From: Rhizoclosmatium globosum
Taxonomy: Eukaryota > Chytridiomycota > Chytridiomycetes > Chytridiales > Chytriomycetaceae
DNA length: 64,000 nucleotides
Reading direction: 5' to 3'
NCBI GenBank assembly: GCA_002104985.1
Contig: MCGO01000001.1
Coordinates: 310,001 to 374,000, forward strand
The notes beneath the pieces were generated by a model, which did not search any database, was not told where the DNA came from, and was given only the letters and a program-made list of their open reading frames with translations. The first letter of the stretch is position 1. Every line of letters begins with the position of its first letter. Positions 14,015-25,508 of this stretch are shown here, piece after piece. The position numbers and the translations under genes are program-made.

Positions 14015-14874
14015 ATGCCTCTCCGAATCTTATGTCTGCACGGCTACTCCCAGAACGAAAAAGTGTTCCGCAAACGGAGCGCTGTTCTCCGAAAGGACTT
14101 GGAACAATCGGTGCAGAATTGGGTATGAGTACAGCCTTGTCCTTGATATCCAACTCAACTCCACACATCGACCAGTCTATGTAACAGCCCCACACGATGC
14201 CCCAACTCCAGATCAAGAAATTGATGCAATGACTGAAGCAGAAAGATTGAAGCTCCATGGGGAAATGAGTTGAGTCTGGAAACGTGCCAATGACATTTGA
14301 AATCTAAACGATCCAACCACAGAACCAGAAGATATTTTGAAAGGATGGTGGGTCAGCAACGCTGATAAAACTGGACAAATCGGATACAAGGAATCAATCC
14401 ATTTCCTAAAAAAGTATGGTCACCTCCCCACCTCTCTTCCTTCCCTTAACTGAATAAACAGAGTCTGGATCGAAAAAGGCCCCTTCGATGGAATCCTGGG
14501 TTCTCACAAGGCGCGCAATGGCCCCGCTCCTCCTCTCCGAACTCGCCTTCGCCTCAAAAGTAAACGACTTGACCCCATACACCCTCCCCGCTTCCTCATC
14601 CTGTATCCGGGTTCGTCTCGTCCGCAGTGACAGGAATGGCAGATGCACCTGAAGAAGAGAGTGTTCTGAATTTGTGGGATGAGGGAAAGATTCCAGTTCC
14701 GGCGTTGCATGTGATTGGGTTGGGGGATGCGTGGGTTGTTCCGTTGGAATCGAATGGACTTGCGCAGAGGTTTGTAGAAGGTGCTTCGGTATTATTGAGC
14801 ATGATGGGGGACATTATATTCCGAGTACCGCGGATATGAGGGCAAAGTTTAAGGAGTATGTTGCATCGCGATAA
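14015..14874 (+). CDS. serine hydrolase, FSH family (Fsh1/OVCA2-like)
   Basis: Alpha/beta hydrolase of the FSH (DUF341) family. It begins MPLRILCLHGYSQN, the typical HG start. The middle (GYKESIHFLKKVWIEKGPFDGILG) leads into the nucleophile region F-S-Q-G-A. Later segments give PRFLILYPGF and the catalytic-His ending H-D-G-G-H-Y-I-P. Introns lie near 14275-14320 and 14415-14461. At least seven single-base losses (about 14110, 14120, 14496, 14512, 14588, 14610, 14800) split it. The pieces fall in different frames but in exact family order, and each can be joined by adding one base. It is either a gene in an error-dense stretch or a very young pseudogene; I favour the former. Confidence 0.75.
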
Positions 14875-15002
14875 GGAATAGGGAACGAAAGGTGGTTTGT
14901 TGAAGTGCGACCAATAAAAGACTCGTTTCAGTATATATTCAAGGATCCGTTTATTTACTGTTTTTCCCCGGCTATGTGAAAATATTTATCTGCTTTCCCG
15001 CT

Positions 15003-16510
15003 TTACATCAATCCAGCTGATTGTAGGTTATTCCTGTGGAAGGGCTTAAGTAGGGTGTCAGCCAATGACAAGAACTTACACTAAAATGCTTTCAATGACA
15101 GTCGCCAGTACTACTTTCATTTTTCCGGTATCGTTGGCTTGGGTGTAATGGAAATACAGTTGTCGCTCCGGTACTTTGTTGAACGAAGCTACCTTCTCTG
15201 CAAAAACTTTGACGCGTCTTTATAGTCATTTTGTCCTACAAAATTATGTTAAATACACCGTGGTACGAGCAGAATACCTGTAAATCAGGAAAGTAGTCCG
15301 CGACGAATTCAGACTCCAGTTTGTCCTTCAACAAGTCAATTTTGTTCATAAAGACAACAATCGCGCTCTTTTTAAATGAAGCGTGATTACATATGAAAGA
15401 GAATACGGTTATGGATTCGACAACTGAACAAAGGGTTAGTCAAACTTCCAGGAACAACTCCTTACTTCGGTTTACATTGACGTCCTCAACCGTAAATAGA
15501 TTAAATGAGCTTAGATCCATAAGGAAAAATATGGCGCTGACGTTGTCAAATACATGTATCCATTTCCTTCGTTCATTTCGTTGTCCCCCACATCGAACAC
15601 TTTAAATATTGTGCCTTTAATCACCACCTTGGTTTCGTTTACACCAGACGTCATAATACGTGATGCTAGGATATCTTGATTCGTCGGCGCATAGTCGGAT
15701 CGATTGAAAGAATCAATGTCCTTCATGAAGCTTTTATCAGCCAGTTTAGTATCATTCAACAGCGTGCATTTCCACTTACTATGATAGATCCACAATTTGG
15801 AACTCATTATTCCTTGAAAAACAGTATTGCACCCCCGTATCGGCCCAAATCAATTTTATAGCCTGTGCAAGGTCAACTCCTAACGGTTCTTTAAAACTTG
15901 GATCCACTGTTTCCTTGACTTTCCTAACAGCTTCCTTCATCTTCTCCACATTTTCACCCATATATTCAGATACATCAAACAGTCGTGCAGCCTCGGCTGC
16001 AATAGGACTCCCTTTTTTCATAGCCAACAGATCCCCACTCCCCGTTGTAGATGTTACTCCATCAGTATCCCTCGTCTTTCCAGCCGAAGGAAATAGAACA
16101 GGATCTAATTTTGACTTATCAAAGCCGTATGGTATTTTCAGTTTCGCCATCGCATCGACAAGAATCCGTGCAGTGTCGAATATGTTTTTGCGCACAGCAC
16201 ATCGGAATAGTTGTGTATCTTCGTCATTAAATCCTCCGCCGTGTATAATTCGAAGTTGTTTCAGGACTGTAGATTTCCCTGTTTCGGCAGTCCCTGCAGA
16301 ATACAAATCAGATCACATCAGAAGAGGAAGAACGCGTCTTTGAAGAGGTATACCTAGCAGCAGAATCTTGATTTCCTTCTTTGATTTCTCTTCAATCAGC
16401 TGTTTATCGATTTCTTTGCTCTTTTGTGCTGCGAGTTTGGGGTCTATTGATAGAGAGGAGGTATTGGCTTGTACATTGGGAGATTCCTCCTTTGATCCAC
16501 AAGCTCCCAT
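15003..16510 (-). CDS. heterotrimeric G-protein alpha subunit
   Basis: Couples 7TM receptors to effectors at the membrane. The N-terminus MGACGS offers Gly2 for myristoylation and Cys4 for palmitoylation. Exon 1 ends in KILLLG at an intron; after splicing the P-loop reads GTAETGKST. A helical domain follows with a Thr/Ser/Gly-rich insertion (about DTDGVTSTTGSGD). Switch I keeps the Arg and Thr (ASRIMTSGV). Switch II reads DVGGQR once one G is restored in the run at 15585-15589. NKID is the guanine-specificity motif. The last exon gives NNLQSAGLM with stop TAA at 15003-15005. The end lacks the Cys ADP-ribosylated by pertussis toxin. The P-loop has Ala where the family has the Gly equivalent to Ras Gly12. 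Further one-base losses lie near the last-but-one exon (about 15,215-15,240). Confidence 0.9.
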
Positions 16511-16867
16511 CGTTGCAGGTCAAATGAAGTGTATAGTTTCGGCTGACTTTGTGTGTATGTCCCAGACGAGAGTTGGTTGGAGGGATTTTCAGCCAAAATG
16601 AAGTTCTGATTGTTCCCGCCCTAACTGTACCTATAACAGCCTAGAACAGGCAATTTAAACATAAAGTTACTAAAACCGTACGTACCCTCTCATCAATAGT
16701 TTTGCCAACTGTGCTAATTTGTGTTAAATTAGTGTTTACTATTCTTGCCATTCGAATCAAGACGCGGGCTCCATTTTGAAGAAGGGATTATCTCTGCTTG
16801 AATTATTCGTAAACTTAAGTTTATGCTAAATTGTCACTAAAATTGAGGTGATCGTCGAATCGACCAA
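16511..16867. promoter_or_regulatory. divergent promoter between G-alpha and CNG channel
   Basis: 357 bp between two start codons facing apart. It is A/T-rich, without a clear TATA box. Any co-regulation of the two signalling genes is inference. Confidence 0.4.
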
Positions 16868-19812
16868 ATGGATGACCCTACCACAGCGCAAGCTTTCATG
16901 AACGAAACAGTCGCTCTTCAATCATATTTGGCTTCGCTCCAGCGTGAGTTGACTGACGGATTGTCGCGTGTATCGCGTATAGTCGACTTGGCCGTGAAAG
17001 CAGGACTTCTCCCCGAATCTTCGACGGCGATGCCTTTTCCGACTTCAGGCGTAAACCCTATAATCGATCGCTATCAATATCATTCTCAAATAATCCCTGT
17101 TGTGCCTCAGGTAGCAACACCGAGAGCCTTATCAACATTGGTTCCAGAACTCCCACCCACAGTTATAGCAACGCCAGAGCCAGATCTCGTGGAAATATCA
17201 AATCAGATTCCGGAAATAACTGTGATTCCAACACATGTCGCTATTGGGCTCAAATGGGAATCCCAGGACTATATTGATGCATCAAAATTGGACCTCGAAA
17301 CAAAGAAGACAGAAGACCTTAATCCAAAGCCGGAAGGATCAAGTTCAAAACTATCCGCTATGCTTTCAGGCTCAATGAAAAATGTTTCCATTTATCTCAG
17401 CTCCAACACCATCGGATCACTTCCCATGTACAATACAGATAACAAAGTTTCGCCTGATCCCGCTGAAGTAAAAGAATCGTCAGATACACTTTCACCAGAT
17501 TTATTGATGCCCTATGTACCTATTTCAATAATTGAACCAGAGCCAGAACCACTTAGAAGCCGCAGACAATCCAATGAAGATAAATCACCCGGAGCACGCA
17601 GACGATCATCCGGCCAATTATCAACATTTATGGAACATCGTCGTCCAAGTATGATCAGTCGCGTCCCCGAAGAAGTCTCTGAAGCAACCAACAAGGGAAC
17701 TGCTAAAAAAGCGAAATGGGAAAAGCTTCGTCGGCAAACTATGCGTGATTCGTCGCAAATCAAAGGACGAAAACTGAGTGCAGTAATTCAAGCCGCATTT
17801 CCTGAAATACAGAGGCAGAACGAAGCCAAAAAAGAACACGCGAAAAAGAATTGGGAAAAGTTGAGAGGAGTTGTGTTTGCTCCCAAAACGGTGGAGAAAA
17901 AGAATCCGAAATTAGCGGAGTTGATGGTCTCTGTTCTTCCAGACATCGAAACGCTGCACAAAAAGATTCACACGCCAGTAATACAAGAAAAGAAAATGAC
18001 ACCTTACAACAGCTTCAGTTCTTTCCTGCATTGGTTCTTTTTATGTCCGGCATTTGACGAGAAGGGCCAGTACATTTCAATAGCAAAGTATCATGGAAGT
18101 GACTACCGAAAGCACAGGTTCTACCTGGATGGCTTCAATCCAATGTCAATATTCTACTCGAGTATGCATCTTCTACTAATTCTATTTTTTATCGTCATCT
18201 TGTTGCTCCAACCATATCAGGCAGCTTATTACGACAATGTTCAAACGCAACTTGCCTTGTCCTGGATGTAAGGTTTTAATTAAGCCTGAGACATGAGTTC
18301 TTATTCATGACTAGCATCTCCGCGAGTATGATTCTGGACACAATCTTGAAACATTCACACCCCGAAAACCAGCAAAGACCGATGCTCAGTTCAAAGTTAA
18401 GCGACCCATACTAAGCATTTGGATACCAAATTATTTAAAAAGTCATGGAATAGTTGATTTGATTACTATCGTAAGTTTAAGCGCCTATTTTGAATAGTAA
18501 CAAATTGTTGTAGGTACCGTGGGTCCAAGTGTTCCATTCAGCTCAGCAAGTTTACCGCTTTCGCTTTTAATCTTACTAAGAATCCAACGATTGCCGTCCA
18601 TGATGGCTCGCTCGCCGTTGTTCATTATCATTCATGCACGAATTGAGTCCATTGGAGGAATCGGAAACATTCTCGCTCGAATTATCCCCGTTGGCCTTTT
18701 AGTGATTGTATTCATACATATTCAAGCTTGTTGCATTTACTACGTCGGTCGCCTTTCAAACTTTTCATCATGGAATCAACAATTTGATCACTGGGTTCAT
18801 TATGTTGGAGGAGTGGAAGCATCCTCTGTCTTTGAGAGGTATATTTGGATGTTATCTCAAGCGATCGGAAATACGGTTAGGGGTTTTTGGGTTTAATAAC
18901 GATAACCAACACAAACCAGTTTCCGTTAACTTTCAAGCCCGAAACAGTCTCAGAGCAAGTTGTCACCATTGTATTCATCTTACTTGGAGCAATTTTATAC
19001 GCGACTTTTGTTGGATTGATTTCATCTGCTGCTATTTCCTTCGACGCTTCGGGAAAACTCTATCGACAAAAGATTGATGAGCTCACAGATTATCTTACCT
19101 GGAAAAATAGTTTGTCCTCCGCTCGATAATGTTCAAAGCTAATATAAACTCAGTTGATCCGCATACGAAGAGAAAGTTACTCAACTATTACGAGTTCAAA
19201 TATCGTGGAAAGTATTTTGAAGAACGCAGTTTACTTGCTGATATGAATGAATCTTTACGGATGGAGCTAGCTTCAATCAACTCAAAACAGTTGATTGAAA
19301 AAGTACCCTTCTTGAAACGAGATATGAAAGATGGCAGAGATAATATATACCTTGGGAAGATTGCAACCGCTTTAAATCCAATATATTTCATACCAGGAGA
19401 TTTTATTGTGAATCAAGGAGAACAAGCGACGGAAATGTTTTTCATTCTGACAGGAAAAGTCAACATCATTGTGAATGGGGTTACTGTTACGTCTTTCAGT
19501 GATGGCGCCTTCTTTGGAGGTTTGCTATTAATTTTTCTTTGAGGTACTTACGTGGCATACAGAGGTATCTTGATTGCAAATATTCCAAGGACAGCTTCGG
19601 TTCAGGCAATACAACATGTCATTTATATAGTTTGTCTCGAAAGACTTCAATGCCATTATTCTTGAGTTCGATGATATGAAGCAACGAATAGATCAAATCT
19701 ACGAAGAGCGAATGGCGAAGGTTCGGATGGAACAAGGTTCGTGTTTGTAGATGAAAAAGAGTTTTGTTAACATCAATGAATCACAGCTGCTCAAATGATT
19801 CTGGCAACATAA
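16868..19812 (+). CDS. cyclic-nucleotide-gated-type cation channel
   Basis: Six-TM ion channel with a C-linker and a cyclic-nucleotide-binding domain. The long cytosolic N-terminus (about 380 aa) is Pro/Ser/Lys-rich. S1 is near LLLILFFIVILLL. S2 follows the first intron (IISASMILDTIL). S4-like sequence is LLILLRIQRLPSM. S5 is VGLLVIVFIHIQACCIYYVG. The pore segment WMLSQAIGNT-FPLTFKP aligns with the CNGA filter TIGETPPP, not with K+ GYGD. S6 is IVFILLGAILYATFVGLI. The CNBD shows FIPGDFIVNQGEQATEMFFI, then FFGE and PRTASV, the ligand-contacting part. The end is MEQAAQMILAT. Introns: 18268-18314, 18471-18513, 18876-18919, 19110-19153, 19520-19562, 19737-19796. One-base losses sit near 18348, 18525, 19568, 19610 and 19643. 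Confidence 0.88.
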
Positions 19813-19868
19813 AATATAAAATAAATTGTTAAATACTCCATTGGTTTTGTTTACTGAAGGATTGAAAG

Positions 19869-20672
19869 ATGGAATTAGCTACGCCACTCCACGCACTCCC
19901 ATCATATAACCAACCCTTAGCGTCCACGCACTACAGAATCAATTCAAAAACCTCTGAAATCTTTCCAACGTATCCTTGGTTGTTTGTCGCTGAAATTCGC
20001 AGCGTTCATTTCCATATTCGCCCTCGTGTCACAGTTGTTCTCAGCCCCGAAGTGTCTGACGAAACAGCAACAATCCACTTTTACGAGTGTCAAAATGTGT
20101 CTTCGTTTTCGTGGGAGAAAGTTGTACCTGGTTCAACGATTGCAATCTTATATGCTCAACAGAAACGATTCAGTGACGGGAGTCTTGGAATTCGTCAATC
20201 AGATCTGTCGACGATACAAGTCTTTCCAGCGCAAATCAAAATGTTGATGAGATACATGTCCAACCTTAAATTCGTTATGGAATCCCGAAGTTGCGTCTGT
20301 TTCAAAGATGACTGCAAGGTCACACAAAAACTCGAGCGCTGTTCAAGTTGCCGGACTGTTTACTTCTGCTCAGCTCATCGAATGGATTTATGGAGTTCGG
20401 GCCATAATAGATTGTGTGGAAACACAACGGAAATACTTTGGATGATGGAACTGACGTTTGGATGTACTGCTCAGAATGCATTTTACGCATTTGATAAAAG
20501 AGAAGCTTGTGAAATGAGTAATCTGGTGAAGAAAGGTATGGAAGAAACGCCATCAGACTTCAATGAGAGTCTGATGGAGAGAATGAATGTATGGCCCGAA
20601 GGAGATGATCTTATTGTAAACCTCACTCTTGAGTCTATATCAGAACTTGATGAGAGATTTTGCAAACATTAA
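19869..20672 (+). CDS. MYND-type zinc-finger protein
   Basis: Single-exon protein of 267 aa. Residues 141-182 form a MYND-like zinc finger: CVCFKDDC, CSSC, YFCSAH, W..GH...C. The last Cys before the W is replaced by His (FCSAH), which could still bind zinc. The N-terminal 130 residues look beta-rich and have no named motif; the C-terminus is helical and acidic. MYND fingers usually bind proline-rich partners, and no methyltransferase SET domain is visible. The stop lies only 21 bp before the next ATG. Confidence 0.75.
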   Translation: MELATPLHALPSYNQPLASTHYRINSKTSEIFPTYPWLFVAEIRSVHFHIRPRVTVVLSPEVSDETATIHFYECQNVSSFSWEKVVPGSTIAILYAQQKRFSDGSLGIRQSDLSTIQVFPAQIKMLMRYMSNLKFVMESRSCVCFKDDCKVTQKLERCSSCRTVYFCSAHRMDLWSSGHNRLCGNTTEILWMMELTFGCTAQNAFYAFDKREACEMSNLVKKGMEETPSDFNESLMERMNVWPEGDDLIVNLTLESISELDERFCKH

Positions 20673-20693
20673 ATAAATTATCATTTCCAAAAG

Positions 20694-21579
20694 ATGAACA
20701 TCGTAAATCCTTACAATCTGGCTAACTCCAGTGGGGAAACAACGCTACCAAATGGCTTCACGTTTCAACAGACTTTTGTTTTATACGTTATCTTTGGACT
20801 GTCCACAGAGAGTGCAATATACGCGCTATTTGCAGTGACTGCGAAACTCTACTACCAAACCACCCAAAGAAGCCGCTTTATTCTAGTGGAAGCGATCATC
20901 TCTTCCTGCAACATATCTATTATTTGCAATATGATTGCGAACATGGTATCCCTTCTTCCCATCGGCGATTCCATCACATGTCTGTCGGTTCAGTTATATG
21001 CCAACTTTTTCTATCACACCATTCCATTTACGTTCGATACATTCATTCTCTATAGAAGTTGGATAATTTCAGGTCGCAATAAGACCTGTTGCGTTATATC
21101 TATCATTCTAATAGGTGGCCGGTTAGTTTGGGGACTATGGGACATCTTAAAGTCTGGCGGACAATGGGACGAAGCCAGTATGTCGTGCAATTTTATTCAA
21201 GATCCCATCAGCCTTATTGGATACAGCTGGGTTGATATTATTTGTGATTTGTTTGCCACGGTTGTTGCGGTGGTTGTTATTGCACGGCAAATCGGATGGG
21301 ATTTTGCAGATACCAATTATATGACAGTAATGAGTAGTGAGTACATGCTTCGAAACTTCTTAACACTTACATATTATGCGTCCAGTATTCCGATCGTCTC
21401 TTGTCGCATCAACAAATATAGCTGTTATGGTGACAGGATCTCTCTCGATAGACCCATTTTGGGTTAATGTGGCGTGGGCCATTCAAATATACGTTTTGTG
21501 TAGGTGCTTGAATGTAGAAATAATTCTTCCAGAGATGGAGAAAACAGTTACTCAACTTGCACGAATCCAATGCCTTTAA
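20694..21579 (+). CDS. 7TM protein, family A copy 1
   Basis: Exons 20694-21336 and 21386-21579 give about 278 aa with seven hydrophobic helices. The short N-terminus has glycosylation-type Asn (NSSG). Helices are near FVLYVIFGLSTESAIYALF, AIISSCNISIICNMIANM, the VQLYANFF..TFDTFIL region, CCVISIILIGGRLVWGLW, SWVDIICDLFATVVAVVVI, SLVASTNIAVMVTG and NVAWAIQIYVLCRCL. Shared family marks are FD.F.L.RS..IS after helix 3 and C(N/D)..Q(D/N) before helix 5. No known GPCR signature (DRY, NPxxY) is visible, so receptor function is inferred from topology. It is the first of three tandem copies. Confidence 0.75.
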
Positions 21580-21801
21580 GGACAAACCTGTGATATCATT
21601 TGAAGGTCTTTGAGCCGGTTTTTAATAAACCGGGAGAGATTAAGTACAAATAGCGAAGAGTACAACGTTCAGGCTATTCACAGACAGGAATGAAGATATA
21701 ATAAACCAAGCGCTGCAATTTTTTGAATTTAAACGCACTTGAGCCCCAATCAGAGCTTGTGGAAAAATTAAGTGAATTTAATACATTATTGTGTCGAAAA
21801 T

Positions 21802-22859
21802 ATGCCTATTGTAAATCCTTACGTTCTAACCAACGTCACCGCAGGAGCAACTCTCCTGCCAAACGGTTTCACGTTTCAGCAGACTTTTATCCTTCATATT
21901 GTCGCCGGACTTACAATAGAAAGTTCATTATATGCCTTGTTTGCCGTCTTTACGAAATCCTGCCATCAAACCCCACAAGAGAGCCGCCTTCTTCTAGCGG
22001 AAGCAATCATCTCATGCTGTAACATTTCAATCCTCTGTAATATGATTGCGGACATTATGCTACTTAGTCCGATCAACGATTCTGTCACTTGTCTGTCAGT
22101 TCAACTATACTCCAACTTTTTCTCGCACACAATCCCATTTACGTTTGATGCATTCATTCTCTACAGAAGTTGGATCATTTCAAGCCGCGATAAGACCTGT
22201 TTTGTTATTTCTATGATCCTAGCAGTTGGTCGGTTATTTTGTGGGCTGTTGGATATGTTCAAATCTGAAGGGCAATGGGACGAAGCCAGCATGACGTGTA
22301 ATTTTATTCAAGATTCAATCAGCCTTATTGTATATAGCTGGCTTGATATTCTTTGTGATCTGTTTGCAACAGTTGTTGCTGTAACAATTATTGCACGGCA
22401 CATTGGATGGGATTTTGCAGATACCAATTATATGACAGTCATGAGCGGTAAGTTTTTATTTGAAATTCAGTACCGCTTAACGCGCATCCAGTCTTACGAT
22501 CATCTCTTGTTGCGTCAACCGATATAGCTATTATGGTCACAGGAGTTCTCTGGGTGGACCCGTTCAGGCTTAATATGGCATGGGCCATTCAAACATATGT
22601 TCTATGTAGATGTTTAAACGCAGAAATCGTTCTTCCAGAGATGGAGAAAGCCGTTACTCAGCTTTCCTCGAATCCTCCAATAAGGGCTAAAGGAGTGAAG
22701 AAATCAACTGCAACGTCTTCGAGCTGCCTACCAGTTGACAAGAGAGAAGTTATACACGAGCAGCAATGTGTTTCTACAAATAGTTTGGGTCATTCGCTTG
22801 CAGGGTTGAGGACGTGTCCTGAAATTCCTGTCCTTATCAAAAGTCGTTCAATGCTGTGA
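21802..22859 (+). CDS. 7TM protein, family A copy 2
   Basis: Exons 21802-22447 and 22492-22859. It is collinear with copy 1 and very similar throughout (for example the shared LPNGFTFQQTF start of helix 1 and ADTNYMTVMS at the splice site, with the intron in the same place and phase). The start at 21802 is chosen because MPIVNPY aligns with MNIVNPY of copy 1. The C-terminal tail is longer, with a Lys/Ser-rich cytosolic part (RAKGVKKSTATSSS). The intact frame and conserved intron suggest a recent duplication under constraint. Confidence 0.75.
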
Positions 22860-22934
22860 AAAATGAATAAAATGGAATGACGTTGCTTTGTTTTCAAGGT
22901 GTGGTTTTATTTATCCTGTAAATCTCTTATTAAG

Positions 22935-23808
22935 ATGCAGGTTTCAATCCCCAACGCGACCGCAAACACTATTCTGCTTAGTTCATATACTTTCAAAGAA
23001 GACTTTATCTTTTATATTATTACCGGATTGACTCTTGAGGCTGCGGTCTTTGGCTTGATATCGATTGCAACAAGACTTCAAATCATCAAGATACACTCAG
23101 TGATTGCTTTGACATTGATACTTTGCAACTCGTCTCTGTTTTTTCAAATCTTTTGAACGTGTTTTATTATGCCTTAGCACTCACAGAGGTTTCATGCGGC
23201 ATTCTACCATGGACCATTACACTGACATACCACCTTGGTTATCTTACATTTGGTAAAAATAAACATTATAGTCATCTTGAACTGATGTATTTATTACGTA
23301 CAGATGTATTCCTATTGTTCCGGAGCTATGTGATCTCAAATTACAATAAGTACATCCTAATTTCCATTTACGTCATATCTGTTATCCGATTAATTTGGAG
23401 TATTTATGATCTTGCAACAAGCGGTGGAAGTTGGGATAGCGTAAACAGTGTCTGCGACTACAACCAAAACTCAGTCAGTCTTCGAGGATACACGTCAAGT
23501 GACTTGGCGGCCGATTTATTTTCAACAACGACAGCTGTTGTGTGATTGCTTGGAAGATTGGATTTACTTCGACTGAAATGAGGCAAACAACATTAATGGT
23601 GTTGGCTCGATCATCTTTCATTCTCGCAGCAGGTGGTTGTATGTTGTGGATGGAATCAACGATTCCAGATTCTTATCTTATTTACACAATGTGGACGCTT
23701 CAACAGTACGTTATGTTACACTGTATCAACATGGAGTTCTTGTTTCCCATGAAACAACGTGGTCAAACCTACTCAAAACTCCGTGTTGCAGGTTCCATCA
23801 AGCAGTAA
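22935..23808 (+). CDS. 7TM protein, family A copy 3 (divergent)
   Basis: A more diverged copy that keeps the marks FDVFLLFRSYVIS, a CDYNQNSVSL loop and the final MWTLQQYVMLHCINMEFLFP helix. An intron near 23251-23302 interrupts the sequence before FD, unlike copies 1 and 2. The frame breaks twice: in the T-run 23139-23144 and near 23541 (TAVV|VIAWKIG). Adding one T at each point restores the whole alignment. The tail is short. Confidence 0.65.
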
Positions 23809-23840
23809 TTATATTTATAATTAAAGCGAGTATGTTGCCC

Positions 23841-24560
23841 CTATTCTTCAGTGTGATTCTGTTGAACTAAACACCGTACCTTATGTAATTGGAGAAGGGC
23901 TTTATTGGGCAAGAACATGTAAAATCTTATAGCATTCCTCCCGCACTCCCTCACTTGCACAGTTGCGTGAAGTCTCGAAACAACCAAAATTACATCCGTC
24001 GTACCATGTTCCTCAGCCTTTGTCAAAGGAAACTCCAGGGGAACCTGCACTTCGAAAGAATATTCATGTTGTCCTTGAATCAATTCCGATCCTACTTCTT
24101 TGCATTCAATAAAGAAAGTTGTGACTGGAACTTGACTTCGAAAGGAAGGTTATGTGGTTCTTCATCTTGTGTGACAGGTGCACGCCCATGTTTTCGAAAG
24201 AAGTCGAGGAATGCAATGTGGTGCGACTGGCTCTGCACGGTGGTAGCGCTAACATCTACATTAGGCGGAGCAACGTGGTACTAAAACGATTGTGAGTTAT
24301 TCAAGATTTGGCATACTAGAATGGACATACTTCCAAGCATTCAGTTTCAAGGTAACGGACTGAATGTGAATATTCTTTGCGGTTGAATCAAAAAGAACTG
24401 TCCCTTGCAAAGTCTGACCAGGAACAATGTCAGTCGGAGCAACGATTTTGGGATTGAAGACAAATGTCTAATCAGATTGTTTAAGTAAAGGGTGGCACAT
24501 TGTAGTAGAATCATACCCTTGTTGCGGCGTTGATGCGTTCTGGTGGTGTGGTTGAGTCAT
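23841..24560 (-). CDS. small arrestin-fold protein, copy 1
   Basis: After a short N-terminus (MTQPHHQNASTPQQG) and an intron, the protein shows an arrestin-N-like beta sandwich: VPGQTLQGTVLFDST, a strand IHIQSVTLKLNAWK, then after a second intron an insert (HHIAFLDFFRKHGRAP), then QGQHEYSFEVQVPLEFPLT and SRLHATVQV. These match the pattern PG..v.G.v.f...i.i..v.l.l.g and G.h.y.F.f.lP...P of arrestin N-domains. There is no second (C) lobe. The frame breaks by one base at both splice donors and near HNLPF. Two collinear copies follow upstream on the same strand. Confidence 0.6.
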
Positions 24561-24684
24561 AATGGGTAAGGTTAAAAGATGAATCGGAAAGCTTTGAAAG
24601 TTGCGTTTTATAGACAAATTACAAATGTAAAGAAAAATGTATTCCAAGTGACTCACACCATAAATTCAAAATGACTGAGTCACA

Positions 24685-25349
24685 TCAGTTCTCAATGACA
24701 TGCAACACCCCGTAACCTTCTCCCACTTCGGTTGCTCCAACAATCTTGACTTGAGCGTGATAGCGATATAAAACCAACGCCACTTCATCGCCTGCTTTAG
24801 GAATCGCGTTGGTCAACGGAGCAGTTGCAGGAAGAGTTAACTCGAAATCGTATTCATAGTGACCGGCCTGGACAATAGTTCCGGCTTCTACAAGGTGAAC
24901 GGTCTGCTCGAAAAGCACGGTGTGGTTGTGATGAGTGTCTACAGACCCGAGCTTCATGGGGGCCTTCCCATGCTTGCGGAAGTGATCAAGGAACGTGATA
25001 TGGTGTGGTTTGTCATCGCTTGTTCCGGCAGCAGCAACTTCGGCAGATGGTGGAGACACGAGGTACTAGTTACGAGTTGGTAAGATGGAAGTGTGAAGGT
25101 GGAATAAGCGGATGCCTTACTTCCAAGGCTTCCACTTTGATGGAGACCTCCTGGATCTCAAGATCGGCATGAGTAGTGTCGAAACTGACTTTGCCCTTGA
25201 GTACATCGCCTGGATGGGCGTCTTCAGGGGCCTTCACCGAGACGTTGAATGCGAGGACCTGATCAAAGAATACGGATCAGCCAACGACAAAAGAAACTGA
25301 TGAATGGCAATGCTGAAACCTTTTCGAAGGCAGAGATACCGTAGGTCAT
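24685..25349 (-). CDS. small arrestin-fold protein, copy 2
   Basis: Exons 25349-25320, 25258-25121, 25065-24685 give an intact protein of about 182 aa. Sequence order: AFNVSVKAPEDAHPGDVLKG, VSFDTTHADLEIQEVSIKVE, a loop HHITFLDHFRKHGKAP, then GHYEYDFELTLPATAPLT and VLYRYHAQVKIVG. This is one arrestin-like lobe, as in alpha-arrestin N-domains or Vps26/Spo0M-type folds. There are no PPxY motifs, so no Nedd4/Rsp5 docking is expected. The role is unknown; binding membrane-protein tails is the family's usual job. It keeps the same intron positions as copy 3. Confidence 0.65.
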
Positions 25350-25508
25350 TTTAGTGAGTTTTTTGAAAAGGCGAGCAATGTTGCTGGAAATTGGAAGAAA
25401 TGAAGTGCGTGCTCACCCACGTTTTCGCCTCAAAAATTACCATTAAATTCTCAAACCAATTTATTGTTATCAGGGAAAAGTGAAATGAAAATGACAGAAG
25501 GTCGAAGT

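Noticed and set aside
14015..14874. FSH hydrolase as an old pseudogene
   Set aside because: All breaks are one-base and mostly in runs; the catalytic motifs and codon pattern are intact. Random decay would also give substitutions and stops in conserved codons.
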